Shown one piece after another: positions 38,366-50,400 of a stretch of DNA of 64,000 bases; the first letter of the stretch is position 1, and each line of letters opens with the position of its first letter. The DNA is taken from positions 1,922,001 to 1,986,000 of the forward strand of contig BCIX01000001.1 in the NCBI GenBank assembly GCA_001600095.1. Reading direction: 5' to 3'. The notes under the pieces were generated by a model. The model ran no database searches. It worked only from the letters and a program-made list of their open reading frames with translations, and was not told where the DNA came from. Position numbers and translations under genes: made by a program. This DNA comes from Bullera alba (taxonomy: Eukaryota; Basidiomycota; Tremellomycetes; Tremellales; Bulleraceae).

Positions 38366-38522
38366 TTGCTATCGAAAGAGGCGATCTGCCGGAGGACGGA
38401 GACTGGCTAGTCAAGAAGTGACTTCTGTAAAGCCGATTCGGGATATCGCCTGTGTTTATCACCATTGCATGGTGTATGTATCCCTATTCCCGATGTATGC
38501 TATATGATCTGACCACTCACTC

Positions 38523-39872
38523 CTAAGCCAAGACTTTTGGAACTCCCTGCTCGTTCAACAGTGTCTCCTCTCCACCAAGCACCCTGGGTCCGTCACCGAC
38601 CTTGGTGTGTATCAAACTCTTGACGGCGCCCTTCTCCCATTTGACAGCTCGCTTCTCGTCGAAGCCCTCCGGAAGCGTGGTGGAGATCTTGTCCTTTACG
38701 CTGAGTCTGTCGTTGAACTCCTCCTCTGGCGGGAAGTACGACTGAATAGCACCAATGATCTGGGGCATATCCGCTTCCAAACCGTAGATGACGGCGTTTG
38801 GTCCAGCGTCAAAGGTGTAGGCACCGACGACTCGTCCGCTGGCCCTGTTGAGCTCCTCGACCAAGGCGATGACCGACTTCGAGACGTCGTTGAGGTAGAA
38901 GATGGGAGGAGAGGTGTCGAGGCAGACGGCGTGAAACTGGTTGGAATCGATCATGGTCAATTTACCAAACTCTTCAAAGTTCTTCTCCTGGATCGCCTTT
39001 TCGATAGCCTTCATTCGCTGAGGGACGATCTCCAGTCGCTTTTGCAGTAGTGGCGAGGTTTCGACCGTCTTCTGCATACCGGACGTCGACGAAGTGCCCT
39101 TCTTCTTGTCGGAAACGACACAGATGAGCGCCTGGACCTCGGGCCAGTGGTGCTCTGGCGCAACTTGGTCGGCGAGCGAGTCTGTTCCGGAGGGGTCTGT
39201 GCCCTCACGCCACGCGACAAAACCACCAAAGAGCGATCGGCAGGCGGAGCCAGAGCCCTGTCGAGCGATCCGCGAGAGCTCTGAAGGGGACTGGGGAAGC
39301 TGGTACAACGCAGAGAGGGAAGCGACTAGAGCAGCGAGACCCGATGCTGAAGAAGCGAGACCGGCGGCTGTAGGGAAGTTGTTGTAGGAAGCGATTCTCA
39401 ACGGGAAGGTGGACAGCTGTTTGTCGTGAGCTCTGACGTCCTCCTTAAAGAGCCTAGTAGGAGCCGGGATTGACCTACTTTAGGCAAACTCTGATCCTTC
39501 TCCTCCATCTCCCGTCTCCAGCCCCTCAACTCCTTGATGCACGTTTCGGTCCTCCCGCCGGCCTTGATTTCGTCAACACCGCCATTCAGCCACAGCTTGT
39601 CTCCCTTCTCGAAGCTCTCATCTGCTCGGGAAGTCGTCGTTGAACGTAGGTGGTCTTGCGATAGGGTGACGGAGAGGGAAGAGTTTGTTGGCAGGATCAA
39701 TTTTGTATCTCTCTTGCCCCAGTACCTGAGCGAAGAGCGTCAGTGGAATGTCCCAATTGCCCGTCTGACAGAGAACCATAGGTCTGACTGATGCTGTCCG
39801 AAGCTCTTCGAGTCCTACTCACTTGATACAGGCGATGTTGACCGGCGCAGATACGGTAGCTTCGAAGACCAT
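38523..39872 (-). CDS. MVD1: Mevalonate diphosphate decarboxylase
   Basis: Catalyses ATP-dependent decarboxylation of mevalonate diphosphate to isopentenyl diphosphate, the last step of the mevalonate pathway toward ergosterol, in the cytosol. Exon 1 is 17 codons (MVFEATVSAPVNIACIK). Exon 2 starts with the conserved YWGKRD-type region and LILPTNSSLSVTL. The last exon holds ASYNNFPTAAGLASSASG, then the phosphate-binding loop QGSGSACRSLFGGFVAW, and TFDAGPNAV with the catalytic Asp. All key GHMP-kinase fold motifs are present and the length fits the family. It ends GVPKVLA and a TAG at 38525-38523. Confidence 0.96.
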
Positions 39873-40254
39873 TTTTGGGGATGCGAGCTGTGCTTTTCGG
39901 TCAAGAATGGGCGCTGAGCGGATGACCAATTCTGTCTACTTGACTTTGTAGGCTGTGGTGTTGGCTCGATAGAGATCTCAGTCAGTGCTCGAGTGTAGAG
40001 TCCTGTAAAGATAGACAGGAGGAAGTCAAGAACAGAGTGCTCAAACTGTTTTCAAGCCAGGCCCGCAACATTTGGGCCAAAGCGAATCCGTGCCTGAAAA
40101 CTCGCCCAGGTCGCGTCCCACACAACATGGGACGATCGTGGTGATGCAAACTTGCAACGTGCATGAATCTTATCTGATGATGGCTCTGCTCGTCGAGGAT
40201 TGCATAGTGTCCTCGTCGTCTATAAAGTGTATGAGAATAGGTCAAGAGCCCATA
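39873..40254. other. Intergenic region, 382 bp
   Basis: Promoter of MVD1 and 3'UTR of the ceramidase gene, both on the minus strand. I recognise no sterol-response or other motif with confidence. Confidence 0.45.
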
Positions 40255-41497
40255 TTACTCCGCCTTGGCTCGACGCTTCGAGTGCGCGCTCTTCAAGGTC
40301 GGGAACCATTTCCGCTCGTCAAAGTCGTAATTGTCAGGCGAAGTCTTGACCGCAAGAGTCAGGTCTGAGAAGAGCATGTCAGCTGGTCCTCCATATCTCG
40401 AGAGAGGCTGGGTATCACTACTCACATCCGGCGGCCGTCATGATAAGGTATGAGCCATACCCTGTGCCCAAGTGCCAGTAGCCATGACCTGGTGTATGAT
40501 CAATTGGGGTCACATCCTCGAGCAATGGGCCGTGACTCACCTTCCAGCAGGAAGCCGAATGGGCCGAGGTATTCTCGCCCCTGTCTAAGTTGCTCGCAGT
40601 AGATGTTGTCTATGTTCCACAGAACAAACGCCCCCGCGAAGGTGACGATTCCCCATAGCATCGTCCTAGTGATCTTCTGTCTTCCGGGGTGCTTGGCGGG
40701 TATCCGATTTATCAAGTAGACCAAGCGTCCGACGGACGTCAAGAGGATGAAGGCAAATGCTACCTCGTGATAAATCGGGTTGGGCAGATACAAACTGCTG
40801 ACGATTAGCTACCGGACGACACGGATAGGTCCCTCGTGCTCACTATGACACTGTCACAAAGGCGTCCCAGGCTATCAGGACTAGTGGACCCCAGAGTCCG
40901 AATCGCGGTTTGAACCCTGGCAGCGTATCCAGTGACATATATGCGGTGAAGGAAACGACGTAGATCTAAATGTAAGGATGATTAGCTCGATTGCTCTTGC
41001 TGAGTAAGGCTCGAGTGGAGAAGAGGTTGCTGAACCACACTCAGGATCTCGTCCTCGCAATGATATCATCACTGCACTCACCATTGGCAGCTCATCCATT
41101 AACTGCCATCCCCACCGAAGGGTAGCATGAAAGCCTATACTGCCTATCCCAATCAAGGTCATCCCTAGGTATCCCAGCGCGAACCGCGATGGTATCCGCT
41201 GGTCTATTATCGACCATGCTCCATATAGTCCTAGGAGGAACGAGGGGATGTTGCTGATAGTGTTGACGAACTCGGCAATATACTTCGTTTGCGCATAATT
41301 GTCTTCGCACCTGATGCAGAATCAACATCTCACTCGTCGGGTAAGAAGAGGAACGGTGACTCACCAGTCGATTGACCCGGTATGATTGCCCCAATCTGAG
41401 CCAAGATGAGCCTCATATACTTGTCATGTCGACTGTCCCCAGCTCACTCACAGCCTTCTGATGTCTGGCCAGCTCGCAAGCCGTCGAAAGCGCCCAT
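40255..41497 (-). CDS. Alkaline ceramidase (YPC1/YDC1/ACER family)
   Basis: Membrane amidase that hydrolyses (phyto)ceramide to sphingoid base and fatty acid in the ER/Golgi. The model starts at the ATG 41497 (MGAFDGLRAG). The short second exon gives YWGNHTGSIDWCEDNY, then YIAEFVNTISNIPSFLLG, the family signature. GIGSIGFHATLRWGWQLMDE carries the first metal-ligand His, and HGYWHLGTGYGSYLIMTA carries the HxxxH pair matching the zinc site of ACER enzymes. About seven hydrophobic segments are present. The C-terminus ends SKRRAKAE with a Lys/Arg-rich tail like an ER retrieval signal, and TAA at 40257-40255. Confidence 0.93.
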
Positions 41498-41948
41498 AGG
41501 TCGGAAGTAAGTCTAATCCCAAGTGTCAAAAAGTCCGGATCTCGGAATCTCGATTCTCGGGCAAAACCGATCGTGTTGCGCTCTTGAGAGTTGTTGACAA
41601 CGCTGGACGAAGGCTGACTGCGACGAGATAGCAGTTCCTTGCAGTTACAGTACGCACAGACAATGAAGACATTCTCTGTTCGTGACTATACATAGATAAC
41701 CGCGACTCCTTCCAGCTTCCACCAGCGGTGAATGACAAAGTGGCAATGACCAAAGACCGCGTGGGCCAATAGCGCGGGACTCGTTTGCGTTCGCCAGGGA
41801 CATCCTGGGACATCGTCGACAACCCCAACTTGCTTCCTCACGCCTCACGTCTGTCATGACAGTGATACATTCGTCTCTCGACTCCCATCGGCCAGGCCAC
41901 TGCTCATAACCGCCGAATCACTCGGATAGATCTGGCATCGATCAGATC
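41498..41948. other. Intergenic region, 451 bp
   Basis: Promoter of the ceramidase gene and 3'UTR of the first Con-6 gene. The open frame at 41526-41828 (minus) has no support. No RNA gene is seen. Confidence 0.45.
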
Positions 41949-42524
41949 TCAGAACTTAACACCATGTTCCGTCAAGATCTCCGCAGCACGGTCTTTAGCC
42001 TCCGCTGAGGCTTTCGGGTTCTCAAGCGTGCTATACAAGAAGGTCCATCAGCCACGGGCATCGACCAACGCCTAATCGACAGCACTTACGCTTTATACCC
42101 GCCGAGGACTCTGTGGTCATGCTCGCTGCCTTGGCCATTATCGGCAATCACCTCGTCCCGCTTGTAATCCTCATGCCTGACGTGATGCTCGTTGAGGTTG
42201 TGATGGTGATGGGCTGCTTCCTTGGGCTTGTGCTGCAGGAACTTCTCGTCACTCTTGTCCAATGCGCCGTGGGCCTTCAGTAACTATACATGCAAGATGG
42301 GTTAGTGATACGTCGTGGCTTGGTGAATAGGGCTTACCTCTGCAGCGTGATGTTTGGCAGAGTCAGAGGTCTGATGGAAGTCAGCTAGTCTTCCTCGTCT
42401 AGTCCTCCCTCACATTAGGGTTGTGAAGAGCGCTACAGTCCATCAGCATGCCGACTGGAACCCGTAACACTCCAGCTCACGCTTTGTAACCTCCCAGGGT
42501 TCGGTTCTCCTCAGCAGTAGACAT
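41949..42524 (-). CDS. Conidiation-specific protein 6 (Con-6) family, copy A, two repeats
   Basis: Five exons. The N-terminus is MSTAEENRTLGGYKA, leading into repeat 1 (ALHNPNTSDSAKHHAAELL). A His-rich, very hydrophilic linker (AAHHHHNLNEHH, HEDYKRDE) follows. Repeat 2 is GYKATLENPKASAEAKDRAA followed by EILTEHGVKF. The pattern GYK(A)...NP..S..AK..A...L is the Con-6 motif. Con-6 proteins are small hydrophilic proteins made in conidiation or stress in filamentous fungi; the biochemical role is not established. Introns sit at the same three points within repeat 1 as in the next two genes (after GYKA, after NPN, after AAE). It is the most distal member of a three-gene array on this strand. Confidence 0.88.
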
Positions 42525-42835
42525 TGTTCAGGTGGTTGCTTTGGCTGAGAAATACAAGAGGCGGTCAAGAGATACATGGCAACAACAAGCACACCGCTCA
42601 AGTTGATCCGCGACCCCTTCGTCAGGTGATCCGACCCTTTTGTTGACCTCTGCATGCTCAGCTGCTCAGCAGAAACCACATCAACACCTCAGTGCCTCTT
42701 CACCAACACACACAAGGATGACATGACGTCAACGGACAGAGGTTGTCCGCATTCAAACATGTGAGACGAAACATTCTGCATCCGTTGATGACCTCTGCTG
42801 AAACTCGGTGAGCGAGGCGCTGACTTGAGCAGCGA
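42525..42835. other. Intergenic region between Con-6 copies A and B, 311 bp
   Basis: Promoter of copy A and 3'UTR of copy B. Nothing else is seen. Confidence 0.45.
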
Positions 42836-43425
42836 CTACAGGCCTCGGGCGGCCAGTTCATCCCTAGCGTGCTCTTTCGCTGCGTCGGACGCGTTCGGGT
42901 TGGAGAGTGTCCTGTCAACAATATTATCAGCAAAGCCCTCGCTGGTGCCGGAGACAGCCTGGGCATGGACTCACGATTTGAAGCCTCCGATCACTCGGTG
43001 CTCGTGCTCGAGTTCGGCTTCAGTCTTGACCTTCTCCTCAGCTGGGTGTTGATGGGCGCGGATGTCATGTTGCGCGTGGTCATGACCCTCGTGCTTGGAG
43101 TTTTGTTTGCCGGTAGCTTTGTCGACAGCTATGCCATGCTCTTTGAGCACCTACCGCCCAACATCAGTCACAGGTCGCCCTTCCTTCAACACTATGGCCG
43201 CTCACCTCCGCAGCATGGGACTTGGCCTCTTCCCCAGCCTGGTTTTCCGACTTTAGCTCATTCCTCACTACGCTGGACCGTGCCGTCACTCCCGCTGACT
43301 CAGGTTTGGGTTGTGTAGGGTGCTGGAACAAAGGTGTCAGTCAGCTTGGCAGCTCTTAACTGACGCTATAGCGCTCACGCCTTGTAGCCTCCAAGAGATC
43401 TGTTGTTGTGCTCCTCGGTGCTCAT
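42836..43425 (-). CDS. Con-6 family protein, copy B, two repeats; one splice donor looks broken
   Basis: Same plan as copy A: MSTEEHNNRSLGGYKA, then TLHNPN, EEAKSHAAEVLKEHGIAVDK, a His/Lys-rich linker (KHEGHDHAQHDIRAHQH), and repeat 2 GGFKSTLSNPNASDAAKEHA followed by RDELAARGL. By comparison with copy A an intron must follow NPN, but the bases after AAC are CTGAGT instead of GTGAGT (the deviant base is at 43303). Reading through hits a stop a few codons later. So either a non-canonical donor, a sequence error or a recent inactivation is present. The second half of the gene is intact. Confidence 0.78.
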
Positions 43426-43970
43426 GATGTCGAGTCCTGGTTACTGACTTGGGGAAGGGATGAAGGTGAGTGGGTTTATTCACTTAATGATCTTCTGAAC
43501 GAAAGAGGGGAAGACTGAAGAGAAGGACGAAAGGAGAAGGGCTTTAAGTAGGGAAGTTCCTTGGTCGTATTGGCTCTGATTGGCTGAGTGACGGGGACTC
43601 GGCACTCATCAAGTCGTGCTAAGCGCTAGCTCACGACCTGAAACGCAAGCGTAGGTGGCAGAAACGTCATTGATGGTCATGACGTCTTACGCTTTGGCGT
43701 AGTTAGAGCGTACGAGTACCTGAGGTGATGATGACCGGATCACCGACGACTACCCGTAGAGCCACGTGGACCACCAGCAGCCTTGACGACGTTCGTCTCG
43801 CCGGTCCTCGCCTTGGTCGTGTTGCCATACCTCAACTTCTCCCTTGCCTCCTTCTGCGTCGTCCTCGACACCGTCGGGTCGGCGACAGCCCTGACCATCG
43901 TTTGGGTCAGCTCCGTTCCAGGTCCGGCATAGTATTTAGAGGAGGGTAGAAAGCTGAACGGGTCCGTTCC
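43426..43970. other. Intergenic region between Con-6 copies B and C, 545 bp
   Basis: Promoter of copy B and 3'UTR of copy C. The open frame at 43725-43949 (plus) is Arg/Thr-rich and has no recognisable motif; it is not called. Confidence 0.45.
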
Positions 43971-44364
43971 TCACGTTCTCATCCTTTTGATCATCTTGAT
44001 CTCGTGGATCTGCTTCTTGGGAAGGTATACAGCCTCATATTTCTCGATGACCTATGGGAGGTCAGTCCGACTCTCACAGCACTTGCTAAACAGGAGATTA
44101 CTTACCTTCTGTGCCTTCTCTTTTGCTTCATCGGACGTCTATACGTTAGAGAGTGAGCATGCATAGTTAGTGACATTAGCTGGATTCAGCTAACTGAACT
44201 GACATCGTCTCTGGTGATTACGCTGGTTTGGAAACAGTCAGTGAAGTAAATGGCACACGAGGAACCTCTATTACCTACCCTTTGTAGCCGGCGACGATGT
44301 GTTCCGGGACCTTGGATGCAACTTTGGAAGACGGTGGATAGACGACCTTCAGTACGGGGGACAT
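43971..44364 (-). CDS. Con-6-like mini-protein, copy C, one degenerate repeat
   Basis: Four exons give about 72 residues: MSPVLKVVYPPSSKVASKVP, then EHIVAGYKGVITRDD, TSDEAKEKAQKVIEKYE, and a basic tail (AVYLPKKQIHEIKMIKRMRT). Only repeat 1 remains: GYKG aligns with GYKA and TSDEAKEKA with TSDSAKHHA, but the NPN core is replaced by RDD. The three introns fall at the same points and phases as in copies A and B, and the second exon has the same length (six codons plus one base). That is strong evidence of common descent. Its function is unknown. Confidence 0.7.
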
Positions 44365-44667
44365 CCTACTTGGAGGACGAGGAGGTTAGAGATGACAACA
44401 CGATGTGAAGTGAGGGAAGGACGGCTGTGACGTCTCGACTTGCCCCACTCATCCCACCTTCAGGTGGCAAGAGGTCTGAGCGGTGGTCCAAGCGGCGTTC
44501 TTGTCTTCTATAGACTTGAAGTCTTCATCAAGGCTCTTACAAGGGCAGTATCTTGGCGTCTCTATGCGCGATGCATGCGTCGTGATACGACTATGTACAA
44601 CAGTTTCAGCGATCAACTGACAGGTCACCTCGGAGCCTTCGCCCTGGCATTTGGACGCGAGTCTACC
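44365..44667. other. Intergenic region, 303 bp
   Basis: Promoter of Con-6 copy C and 3'UTR of CSN2. The open frame at 44440-44754 overlaps the end of CSN2 on the other strand and is not a gene. Confidence 0.45.
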
Positions 44668-46919
44668 TCAGCCGAAAGCGGCCAGCTGTCCACCCCAGCC
44701 GCTCTTGTCTCGAACGACTTTATCACTAACGACCTTCTTGCCGAGTCCCTCTAGCTCATTGATCATTTTCTGCAGAGCCTCGTATCGTTTCGTAGCAGTG
44801 GCATTACTGTGATTCGATTAGCTTGGCCAGCATGTAGCTGGAAAGTCGACTCACAATCGCTCCATGACTAGCAGACCGTTGACCTGATCGATCTTTCCTT
44901 TGATCTTCTTGTCCAGAATGAGAGAAACGACCAAGTCTTCAGCTTCCGGTCTCGAAACGTTTAGTGTCTGCCACGAGTGTCAGCATGATGATCGTCTGTT
45001 GTGAAGCAGGGCTCCCTCTCACCTTTGCCAGGTAGTCAAGTTCCATGCGGGTATATGGCTTGATAATGTCGATGATGTATTGCGTGCGTAGTGATCGGAG
45101 AAGATCATCAATGAAGAACTGAACGAACGGGTCGTTGCCGATAGTCGCGCGATTGGCTATGTCGTCTTAGCGTTCTGTCTCACCGAGCTGATAGAGATGT
45201 GCAGAGACTCACCTTTCAGGATACGCTCAGCCTCCTGCACATCTCGCCTCTGATAAGCAGACACCAACGACGTCATCGCTATGATCTGAGGGTCATTCTT
45301 GTAGCTGTCGCAACATGTTAGCTCTAACATTGCAAGAGTTCTCTCGACGACCTACGGCTTGGTTTCTTGCGAATCGAAAGGGTTGATCTCGCTCCCCATG
45401 AGCATGTACGTGAGGACAAGGTATTTGAGCACTTGTGTTCTCTGAGGTGATCCCGACTCGTCGTATTGTCTGAATGACTCGAACAAGTCGGTGGATGCCT
45501 TATCCCATGCCTCTGCACAAAACAGGAAATTAGCATCTATGCAGGCCTGTTCATATGCAATCACTTACTCTCCATCATCCACATCTTTCCTCCGCACTCT
45601 CTGATGACTCCCATAATCCTGGGGTGAGGGATGGCGTTCTTAACCATCATGGAAGCGTTGTAGATCTCCTACAATAGTCGAGTGATCTATGAGCTGACTG
45701 ATGACACACTGAAACGCAGCTAACAGCCCTCACCTTCAGCTTCTTGGTTTCTTTCAGATCACTGTACATCTGAATCTCGATGGCATATAGCTCAAGTACT
45801 GGAGTTTAGTTAGTAATGATCATTCAGACGATCATGTTAGACTAGATGTACTTACGGAGAGCACCCTTAGTCTGATCTTCTGACGAGCTTGATCCTGTTC
45901 CAGGTGCGCACGCGTCGTGCAAAGATCGCAATATCTGCAAACATGTCAACCTCGACCACGTAAGGGCACTATCAGTACTTACAGGCTCCAGTCTGGCATA
46001 CTCCTTCCTGTCCAGCCAGAGCTTTGCGAGTTTCAGATTCGACTTCGTTGAGAGTCGCTGATGGAGCCACGTCAGCGTGGCCAGATTGTAGGAACTGCTA
46101 CTCACCTCATTCTTTGCCTCGTCACACGCCTTTTTTGTAGCTTCATAGAAAGCTTCAAGGGTATCCAAAGGGACTGTAGGAGCTAGAGCAGCGTGCTAAG
46201 CCAGGTCAGCGGGAGTCCGGGAGGATCGATCGTGCCGGCACTCGTGAGACCTACCTTGCCCTCTCCACCGACGTAGTCCAGGATGTTATTGATCGATTTT
46301 TCGGCGTAGTTCCTGGTGACATCGCTCTGGATAAATGTTAGCAGTGTGCGACGCGGACGTTCAGTAAGAAGGCTCACCTTTGTGTAGCCTAACAGTTCAC
46401 GGTACGTCTTCAATGCCTCCTCTGGTCGATGCAGATGTAGGTAGTTCATCTTCGTCATCTGTTTTAACGATTTGAAGCCCCTGGGAACGCCTCATGAGCT
46501 GAAATCTATGACAAGAATCGACACACTCACCACTCGCCCCGCTCACGCTGCTCGTCCACTATCGTCTTGAAGGCTTTCAAAGCGCCTTCCGCGTTGTCCT
46601 CCTTCAACGCTAAGCCAATGGTCAGCTCAAATCGATGTCGGTAGGCTGATGGTCTGTGGGTATGAGTTTATTCCTCACACTTTGCCTTGTAGTATTGATT
46701 CTCGACGTCCCCCGTCTCATCGGCAATGTCTCCATCGTCATCATCATCGTAGTCGAAGTCGTACTCCTAATGGCTCGTCAGAACAAGCCGTCACCAGAGA
46801 CTCGCAAAGATTCAATCACCTCATCATCCGCAGCATCCTGTCATACAAGTTAGCTTGGGAACGCCTGTATACGGCATTGACACTCGACCCACATCCATCA
46901 TGAATTCATCGTCGGACAT
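44668..46919 (-). CDS. CSN2: COP9 signalosome complex subunit 2
   Basis: PCI-domain scaffold subunit of the COP9 signalosome, which removes Nedd8 from cullin-RING ligases. About 14 short exons. The acidic start [20 protein letters not shown] leads to [20 protein letters not shown], the family hallmark. Then come [52 protein letters not shown], the conserved helical-repeat segment [59 protein letters not shown], and the PCI winged-helix part ([20 protein letters not shown]). It ends [11 protein letters not shown] with TGA at 44670-44668. Motifs and order match CSN2 throughout. Confidence 0.95.
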
Positions 46920-47438
46920 GTCGCGCTGATGTATAGGCCTTCACAGCCAATGAGGTCGTTTCCGGTGAAGATGGCCAGGTTTTTTCCGCCGTCTTTCGGC
47001 TAGATAACTAGATGTGATAGCGGAGAGCTAGTGGTTGATTGCGTACGAGAATACAGTCGACGTTCGTAGTCACAAGCTGCTTCGGCCAAGTCTTTCTGTC
47101 CACCTCATGACCAGCAGGCAGGCTGGAGCGTCGAGCTCGTCGAGCAGCACCTGCCTCCACTTGATGCACTTAAGTGGGTGGATGATAGAAGTTAGCGGTT
47201 GGGCGGCTATCGGGTTGGGCCCCTCTAATGAGCTCGCCTCGGTTTCAACGTCGTCCAATCCACCTGCAGCTGTATGTAGCGACCAACAACATCAATTGGC
47301 TCTATAGTCCTCGTAGCACCCTACAGACCCTCTCTTCGACCCTCAGAACCTTGGAGTCACACCGCATACCGGTCACCACCACTTAGATGACCACATGAGC
47401 TAGACACCTTGGTCAAACCCGTCTCGAACTCTAGCCCA
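46920..47438. promoter_or_regulatory. Divergent promoter between CSN2 and KOG1
   Basis: 519 bp between two divergent starts. Open frames at 47035-47307 (plus) and 47070-47258 (minus) overlap each other and lack motifs. I see no named regulatory site. Confidence 0.45.
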
Positions 47439-50400
47439 ATGTCGACCGAACCGCCTTCGCTCCCTTACGCAAGAGACGAAGCCTCGACGTCCCAGCACCT
47501 ATCCGCCTACCCTGCTTTTCAGGATTCGCAAAGCATATATGCCTCCCAGACTTTTGGTCAGGCGGGCGGTCCATCTTCGCCTGACGACGCAGACACGTAT
47601 GATGAAGCTCTGGATGATCTAGGTGAACTGGATGAAGTGGGCGGGTCAGGGGAGGGTGCTGCGTTGCAGTATTGGGCAGCAAAGAGGCATATGGGTCCAG
47701 TCCCGAATATCAAAGGAGAGGATGAATATGGTGAGTCTCCATCGACGCTGAGCGTTGTTTCAGTGCCAGAAGTCCATGTCTGTCCGGCAACGAAGGAGCT
47801 GACTAGGACTGTAGTTGGCTGGCGCCTGAAGTCGAGAATGAAGACTTTCAATGCTGGACTGTTCATCTGCCTCAATATCGGTGTGGACCCTCCAGACGTG
47901 GTCAAAACGAATCCTTGTGCCAAGCTGGAGTGTTGGCTGGATCCGTCGGCGTTGCCTTCGACAAAAGCAATAGAGGCGATTGGACGAAGTGAGTCGAGCT
48001 CATCCACACCTCAGGATATCGATGGCTGATCTATTCATCCTAGACTTATCTCAGCAATTCGAGACCTTGAATCCGAAAGTCAAGTACAAATGCGTAAGTA
48101 CCACGACAATCACCCAGTGATTCGCGCTGAACTCGCCTTAGTATCTCGATCCATCCATAGAAGAGACGAAGAAGCAGTGCGTGGCGTTGAGGAAGATGGC
48201 ACGGGATGAGCGGACGGTGTTCTACTACAACGGTCATGGAGTGCCTAAACCCACGCCATCGGGAGAGATCTGGGTATTCAACAAGAGTACGTCAAGGTGC
48301 ATATCCAGGAACCTTGCTAATGATCCCGGCAGACTACACGCAATACATCCCAGTCAGTCTATATGATCTACAGGATTGGTTGGGCAGGTGAGCCGTTCTG
48401 TCATTGTTTAGAGATCGAAGCTCACTATCAAAGCCCTTGCATATATGTCTGGGAATGCTCAGGTGCTGGCAACATTCTCGCCAATTTCGCCAAATCGGCG
48501 GAGCGAAAGGACAATGAAGCACGTACTGCAGCCGCCCACAACGCTTCGTCGCAACACCCCAACTCGGACTTGCCAGGATCATCGTACGCTGAAGCCATTC
48601 ATCTTGCAGCCTGTACGGCTTCGCAAGTCTTGCCAATGTCGCCCGACTTGCCCGCGGACCTATTCACTTGCTGCTTGACATCACCAATCGAGACTTCTCT
48701 ACGGCATTTCGTCTTGCAAGACCCGCTCAAGAGGAACATCTCGACTAGCAACGACGACCCTAGAGCGAGAATCACGGTGGACATGGTGATGCGGATCCCT
48801 GGTGATCTCAAGGATAGGAGGACGCCTCTGGGAGAGCTCAACTGGATCTTCACCGCCGTCACGGATACGATAGCATGGTCTTCTTTCGACAAGGACATTT
48901 TCAACAAGCTCTTCCGACAGGATCTCTTGGTCGCCGCCCTATTCCGAAATTTCCTATTAGCCCAGCGGATCATGACGACGTATCACTGCACTCCAATGTC
49001 GATACCGGAGCTTCCGACAACCCACAACCACCCCTTGTGGCACTCCTGGGATCTCGCAGTAGACGCTTGTTTGGCTCAACTGCCCGATCTCTTAGACTTA
49101 GAAGCAGCCAGAGAGCAAGGTAAAGCATCCATGCCTCCTCTGAGCACATATAGACCATCCACCTTCTTTGCCCAACATCTTCAGGCGTTCGAAGTCTGGC
49201 TACAGCATGGCTCCTCGACACCCAGTCAAGTGGCGCTCACCAAGAAGAAGAAGACGGCAGCACACCGACCTCCGCCAGAGCAGCTACCGATCGTGCTGCA
49301 AGTTTTGCTTTCCCAAGCACATCGACTCCGGGCTCTCATCTTGCTCTCTCGTTTCGTCGATCTCGGTCCTTGGGCAGTCAACCTCTCACTCTCGATTGGT
49401 ATCTTTCCCTACGTGCAGAAGCTTCTACAATCACCGGCTGTGGAGCTGAAACCGGTCTTGATCTTCATCTGGGCACGAATCCTCGCCGTCGACAAATCTT
49501 GTCAGGTGGACTTGCTCCGAGATGCCGGATACAACTACTTTGCCCAGATCCTCTCGCCATATCCCAGCCATGGCGCACCTCTAGTCATTCCCAATGCCAA
49601 CGAACACAGGGCAATGTGCGCCTTCATCCTCTCGATATTGTGTCGGAATTTCCGGCCGGGTCAGACCGCTTGTCTGGCGATCAATGTCTTTGACGCCTGT
49701 CTCGCTCGACTACACGAGGACGATTGGCTGCTGAAGACATGGAGTCTACTGTGCATAGCACAGATGTGGGCGGACAACGACGATGCGAAAGCCCTGTTCA
49801 TGCAGCAAGGTCCTAAACAAGGCGATCTCCTTGCGCAGCTCAAGTCGACTGCAGTGGAAGTCCGAGCGGCTGCTTTATACGCCTTTGGAACCCTACTTGG
49901 AGCTTCGAGCGCACCCATCGACGTCGCCGATGTCAAAGGAGGAGGTGGAACGGGTGCTCAATTGGCGATATCGGAATCGGCGCAATTGGAAATCGAGGCG
50001 GGAATAGCGTACGCTTGCATGATGTCCGTCAAGGAGGATGCGAGTCCGCTGGTGCGGAAAGAGCTGGTCGTGGTGATCAGCTGTGTCGTCCGAGAATGGC
50101 GAGGATGGTTCGTGTGTGCCGCTTGGATGTACTACGAGGAAGAGGCCTACCTGGCGGACTTGGAAGCGGGGATCGAGCGACATGATGTCGTGGGAGAGAC
50201 TCTGGACATGTGGATTGACGACGATGGGAAACAGCCCCATGAGCATCGAACCAACCTCACCTTGCTCAGCAGTTTCAAAGTGTTGTTCGAGACACTGTTG
50301 GACCTTTCCGTCGATCCCAATACCGAAGTCGCCCTCATGGCTTCGACAGTTGTCGACTATGTGGTTGCTCTCTTGCTCGACTCGGCATTCACTCGGGTGC

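Noticed and set aside
42869..43318. 149-codon plus-strand frame with hydrophobic stretches
   Set aside because: It is antisense to Con-6 copy B, whose exons and repeats are well supported.
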